Below, in pieces: positions 5,681 to 7,333 of a stretch of 7,333 bases of DNA. The first letter of the stretch is position 1. Every line of letters starts with the position of its first letter. Origin of the DNA: Pseudomonadota bacterium (lineage in GTDB: Bacteria > Desulfobacterota > WTBG01 > CAIYCZ01). Below the pieces are notes generated by a model. It made no database searches, was not told the origin of the DNA, and saw nothing but the letters and a program-made list of their open reading frames with translations. Position numbers and translations under genes: made by a program. The DNA lies in the NCBI GenBank assembly GCA_026388865.1, contig JAPLIX010000338.1:1-7333 (forward strand), in the 5' to 3' direction.

Positions 5681-6759
5681 AAGAAAATCTTCAGGCCGCT
5701 ACACAGTTCAGGATGCAGGAAATACACACGCCGTCAGCCTTTGAAGGAGCGCTGTGGGCCGCGGTGGGAGTGAAGGACGCGCGCACCATTTTTCACGCGC
5801 CTCCCGGCTGCTATATCAACCAGCATGTCAATATTCTGATCAATGACTGGACCACCGAGCTCTACTCCACCAACCTCTCCTATGCAAACGTCATGCAGGG
5901 CGCGGAAGAAAAGCTTGAGGTGACCATGCGCAAGGTGCTGGCGAAAAAGCCGGCTGCTGTTATCATCGTCACCGCACCGAGCGTTGAGGTGACGCGGGAT
6001 GATGTTGAGGGCGTGGCGCACAAGGTCGGCTTCAGGGACACAATCATCATCCGCCCGCCCATCGGCGGCACGCTGGGTGAGGGCAAGGATGAAGCCTTTC
6101 TGCAGATGCTCTCCATCATGAAACCGGCAAAGAAAAAGATCAAAAACGCGGTGAACATTATCGGGCCGACCTTTTCAACCTTCAACTGGCAGGCCGATGT
6201 GTTCGAGTTGAAGCGGATGCTTTCCTCCATCGGGGTAAAAGTAAACGCGGTGATGTCCGCCGGCTCAACCGTCGCGGAGCTGAAAAAGGCGCCGCAGGCA
6301 GCTCTCAACCTGTGCATCTACCCGTATGACTGCGGACAAAAAGTTGCGAAAGAGATGCAGAAACGTTTTGACATCCCTTATCTGGATGATATTATTCCCA
6401 TCGGGTTTGAAAATTCTTCAGCCTGGCTGCAAAAAATCGGCCGGCTTCTCAACATTGATGCTGCAGCAGCAATAAAAAACGAGATGACCAATGCCTGGGA
6501 GTTTGTCCGCTCCAACATGGTATTCTCGGTAGCCTTTGAAATGTCTGCTGCGCTCTCCCTCGAAAACAATAACACTCATGCCGTCGGCATCAGCCGCTTT
6601 CTGAAAAACGAGATGGGCATGGATGTGGTCATGTGCGCCGTAAGCAGTCCTGCTGCAGGGGAAAAGATACGCGAGGTGTGCACACCGAAAACTGCCCGTT
6701 TATGGGCTTTATGGGCGCAAAATATCTGGTGCAGGCCATCGTCAATGAAGTGTACATGA
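5677..6759 (+). CDS. Nitrogenase component 1-type second subunit (BchZ/BchB-like), N-terminal part; frame broken
   Basis: Start ATG at 5677 overlaps the previous stop and follows GGAGG (5666-5670). About the first 330 residues are genuine family sequence: EGALWAAVGV (23-32), HAPPGCYIN (40-48), the GAEEKL helix (75-80), a second Rossmann-like domain (about 155-265) and the start of the third (about 285-335). Only one of the three usual cluster cysteines is present, Cys45; the third position reads TAPS (99-102). With three cysteines in the partner this gives a 3+1 pattern as in COR and, with Asp for Cys, DPOR. From about 6690 this frame becomes nonsense (TARLWALWAQ) and stops at 6759, while the homologous sequence continues one frame back. 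The protein as written would lack the end of domain III and the C-terminal domains. See the separate entries for the continuation and junction. Confidence 0.8.
   Translation: MKENLQAATQFRMQEIHTPSAFEGALWAAVGVKDARTIFHAPPGCYINQHVNILINDWTTELYSTNLSYANVMQGAEEKLEVTMRKVLAKKPAAVIIVTAPSVEVTRDDVEGVAHKVGFRDTIIIRPPIGGTLGEGKDEAFLQMLSIMKPAKKKIKNAVNIIGPTFSTFNWQADVFELKRMLSSIGVKVNAVMSAGSTVAELKKAPQAALNLCIYPYDCGQKVAKEMQKRFDIPYLDDIIPIGFENSSAWLQKIGRLLNIDAAAAIKNEMTNAWEFVRSNMVFSVAFEMSAALSLENNNTHAVGISRFLKNEMGMDVVMCAVSSPAAGEKIREVCTPKTARLWALWAQNIWCRPSSMKCT
6675..6691. other. Junction of frame change and apparent internal deletion
   Basis: The good reading frame moves back by one base (equivalent to loss of one base) around here. 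Just before it the sequence belongs early in domain III (NEMGMDVV, 311-318); just after it comes that domain's closing motif (NCPFMGFMGA). In the sister subunit the matching landmarks are about 77 residues apart, here about 33, so some 45 residues seem missing. A perfect 12-bp palindrome, GGTGTGCACACC (6675-6686), sits at the spot. A simple A5-to-A4 slip at 6688-6691 would restore the frame but not the missing residues. No canonical slippery heptamer is present. Confidence 0.65.
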
Positions 6760-7247
6760 AAATATTTCTTGAGACCAAGGGCGAGATTGCCGGCCCCATC
6801 TCATACGGAGATATTCCCTGGGACACTGCAGCGCAGGAAGCACTGATGAAGGTTTCGGAAATGATCCCGCATTTCATCCGCACCACTGCCATGAAAAAGC
6901 TGCAGCAGGTGGCGGAGCAGATGGCTAAGGAGCGCAATTCATCCATCACCCTTGCCATCATGCAGGAGGTCGCGGACAAGTACACACCGACAAAATTCAA
7001 GGCAAAATTTTCTTCTGTTTTTGACGGTGTCGAGGGTTCCCCTGCTGAAGAGGAGGAAGAGGCGCCCATTGACCAGCTGCCGTATGTCATGGAGTGGGAG
7101 GACACGGCAAAGCAGGCGCTCGAAGGAGTGCCCTCTCCGTTCAGGGTGGCTGCCGTCTCCGGCACAGAAGAGTATGCGCGCAATCACGGCTATATAAAAA
7201 TTACCAAACAGGTTATGGAAGAATTCAGAAAAGAACTTGGCATGTAG
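6678..7247 (+). CDS. Second subunit, C-terminal part: end of domain III plus tandem PCP_red domains
   Basis: This is the continuation of the broken second-subunit gene in the other frame; 6678 is only the approximate point where homologous sequence becomes visible (VHTENCPFMGFMGAKYLVQ, like the N-P-x-GF-G closing motif of NifE/BchZ). No ribosome site supports independent translation; GTG 6678 and ATG 6702 are the nearest in-frame starts. After the domain III helix (VQAIVNEVYMKIF) come two copies of the PCP_red fold found at the C-terminus of protochlorophyllide reductase BchB/ChlB. Copy 1 is at about 6801-6981, with IPWDTAAQEAL, then IPHFIR, then SSITLAIMQEV. Copy 2 is at about 7086-7244, with MEWEDTAKQAL, VPSPFR, EEYARNHG and IKITKQV. 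An acidic linker (AEEEEEAP) joins them. BchB normally has one copy. The domain suggests binding of a tetrapyrrole-like or otherwise bulky substrate, but that is inference. Confidence 0.75.
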   Translation: MHTENCPFMGFMGAKYLVQAIVNEVYMKIFLETKGEIAGPISYGDIPWDTAAQEALMKVSEMIPHFIRTTAMKKLQQVAEQMAKERNSSITLAIMQEVADKYTPTKFKAKFSSVFDGVEGSPAEEEEEAPIDQLPYVMEWEDTAKQALEGVPSPFRVAAVSGTEEYARNHGYIKITKQVMEEFRKELGM

Positions 7248-7333
7248 GGGGGGGTTCCCGGATAAAAGACCCGAAACGGGCAAAAGATCGACAAGAACAA
7301 GGTACTGTCAAAAGTTCTATGAAAAGATGAGGA
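7248..7333 (+). other. Downstream edge: G-run and possible ribosome site of a next gene
   Basis: The TAG stop (7245-7247) runs straight into a G8 tract (7247-7254). A small CCCG-AAA-CGGG hairpin (7270-7280) follows without a T-run, so I see no terminator. The window ends in GATGAGGA (7326-7333), which could be the ribosome site of a further co-directional gene starting just outside. The only ATG nearby (7320) meets a stop after three codons. Confidence 0.3.

Noticed and set aside
6633..6759. Programmed -1 ribosomal frameshift producing a full second subunit
   Set aside because: The shift is in the right direction, but there is no canonical X-XXY-YYZ slippery heptamer at 6685-6692, no clear downstream stimulator, and the missing residues of domain III would remain unexplained.
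2567..7247. True molybdenum nitrogenase (nifHDK)
   Set aside because: The catalytic genes lack apparent FeMo-cofactor ligands, the second subunit has only one of the P-cluster cysteines, and the last gene ends in PCP_red domains.
7270..7280. Terminator after the last gene
   Set aside because: The stem is only four base pairs and no T-run follows.

Overview
The window looks bacterial: Shine-Dalgarno sites precede most genes, there is a lipoprotein signal, a MarR-type regulator and intrinsic-type terminators. It probably comes from an anaerobe, because the main operon encodes oxygen-sensitive nitrogenase-superfamily iron-sulfur enzymes. No photosynthesis or nitrogen-fixation gene accompanies them within these 7.3 kb. 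The species cannot be told from the sequence. The intergenic spaces carry short, stuttering imperfect repeats, which suggests a genome with many small dispersed repeats.

Layout. Positions 36-668 (+) encode a cysteine-rich lipoprotein of unknown function. It converges on a 3-hydroxyacyl-CoA dehydrogenase gene (851-1753, -), with a bidirectional terminator between them. A 336-bp divergent region (1754-2089) holds repeats, a possible promoter and a palindromic candidate operator. From 2090 onward everything reads rightward as one apparent operon: a MarR-family regulator, two tandem NifH/BchX-like iron proteins (15- and 16-bp gaps), a 170-bp spacer with two hairpins, then two catalytic-subunit-like genes whose stop and start overlap as ATGA. 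The window ends just after the last gene, with a ribosome-binding-site-like sequence at the very edge.

How the genes may work together. The pattern is a two-component ATP-dependent reductase: a dimeric [4Fe-4S] iron protein passes low-potential electrons to a heteromeric catalytic component. The large subunit carries three cysteines at cluster-ligand positions and its partner carries one. This 3+1 pattern resembles the dark protochlorophyllide and chlorophyllide reductases (DPOR, COR) more than true nitrogenase, and the motif wording is closest to BchY/BchZ. Three things are unusual: two different iron proteins, the first with a changed switch I aspartate; a partner subunit ending in two PCP_red domains; and a MarR regulator at the head of the operon. 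The substrate is unknown. Tetrapyrrole reduction is suggested only by the PCP_red domains.

Caution. The last gene as given is broken. Its reading frame changes near 6675-6691, and about 45 residues of the third Rossmann-like domain seem to be missing at the same place. This may be a real mutation or an assembly fault.
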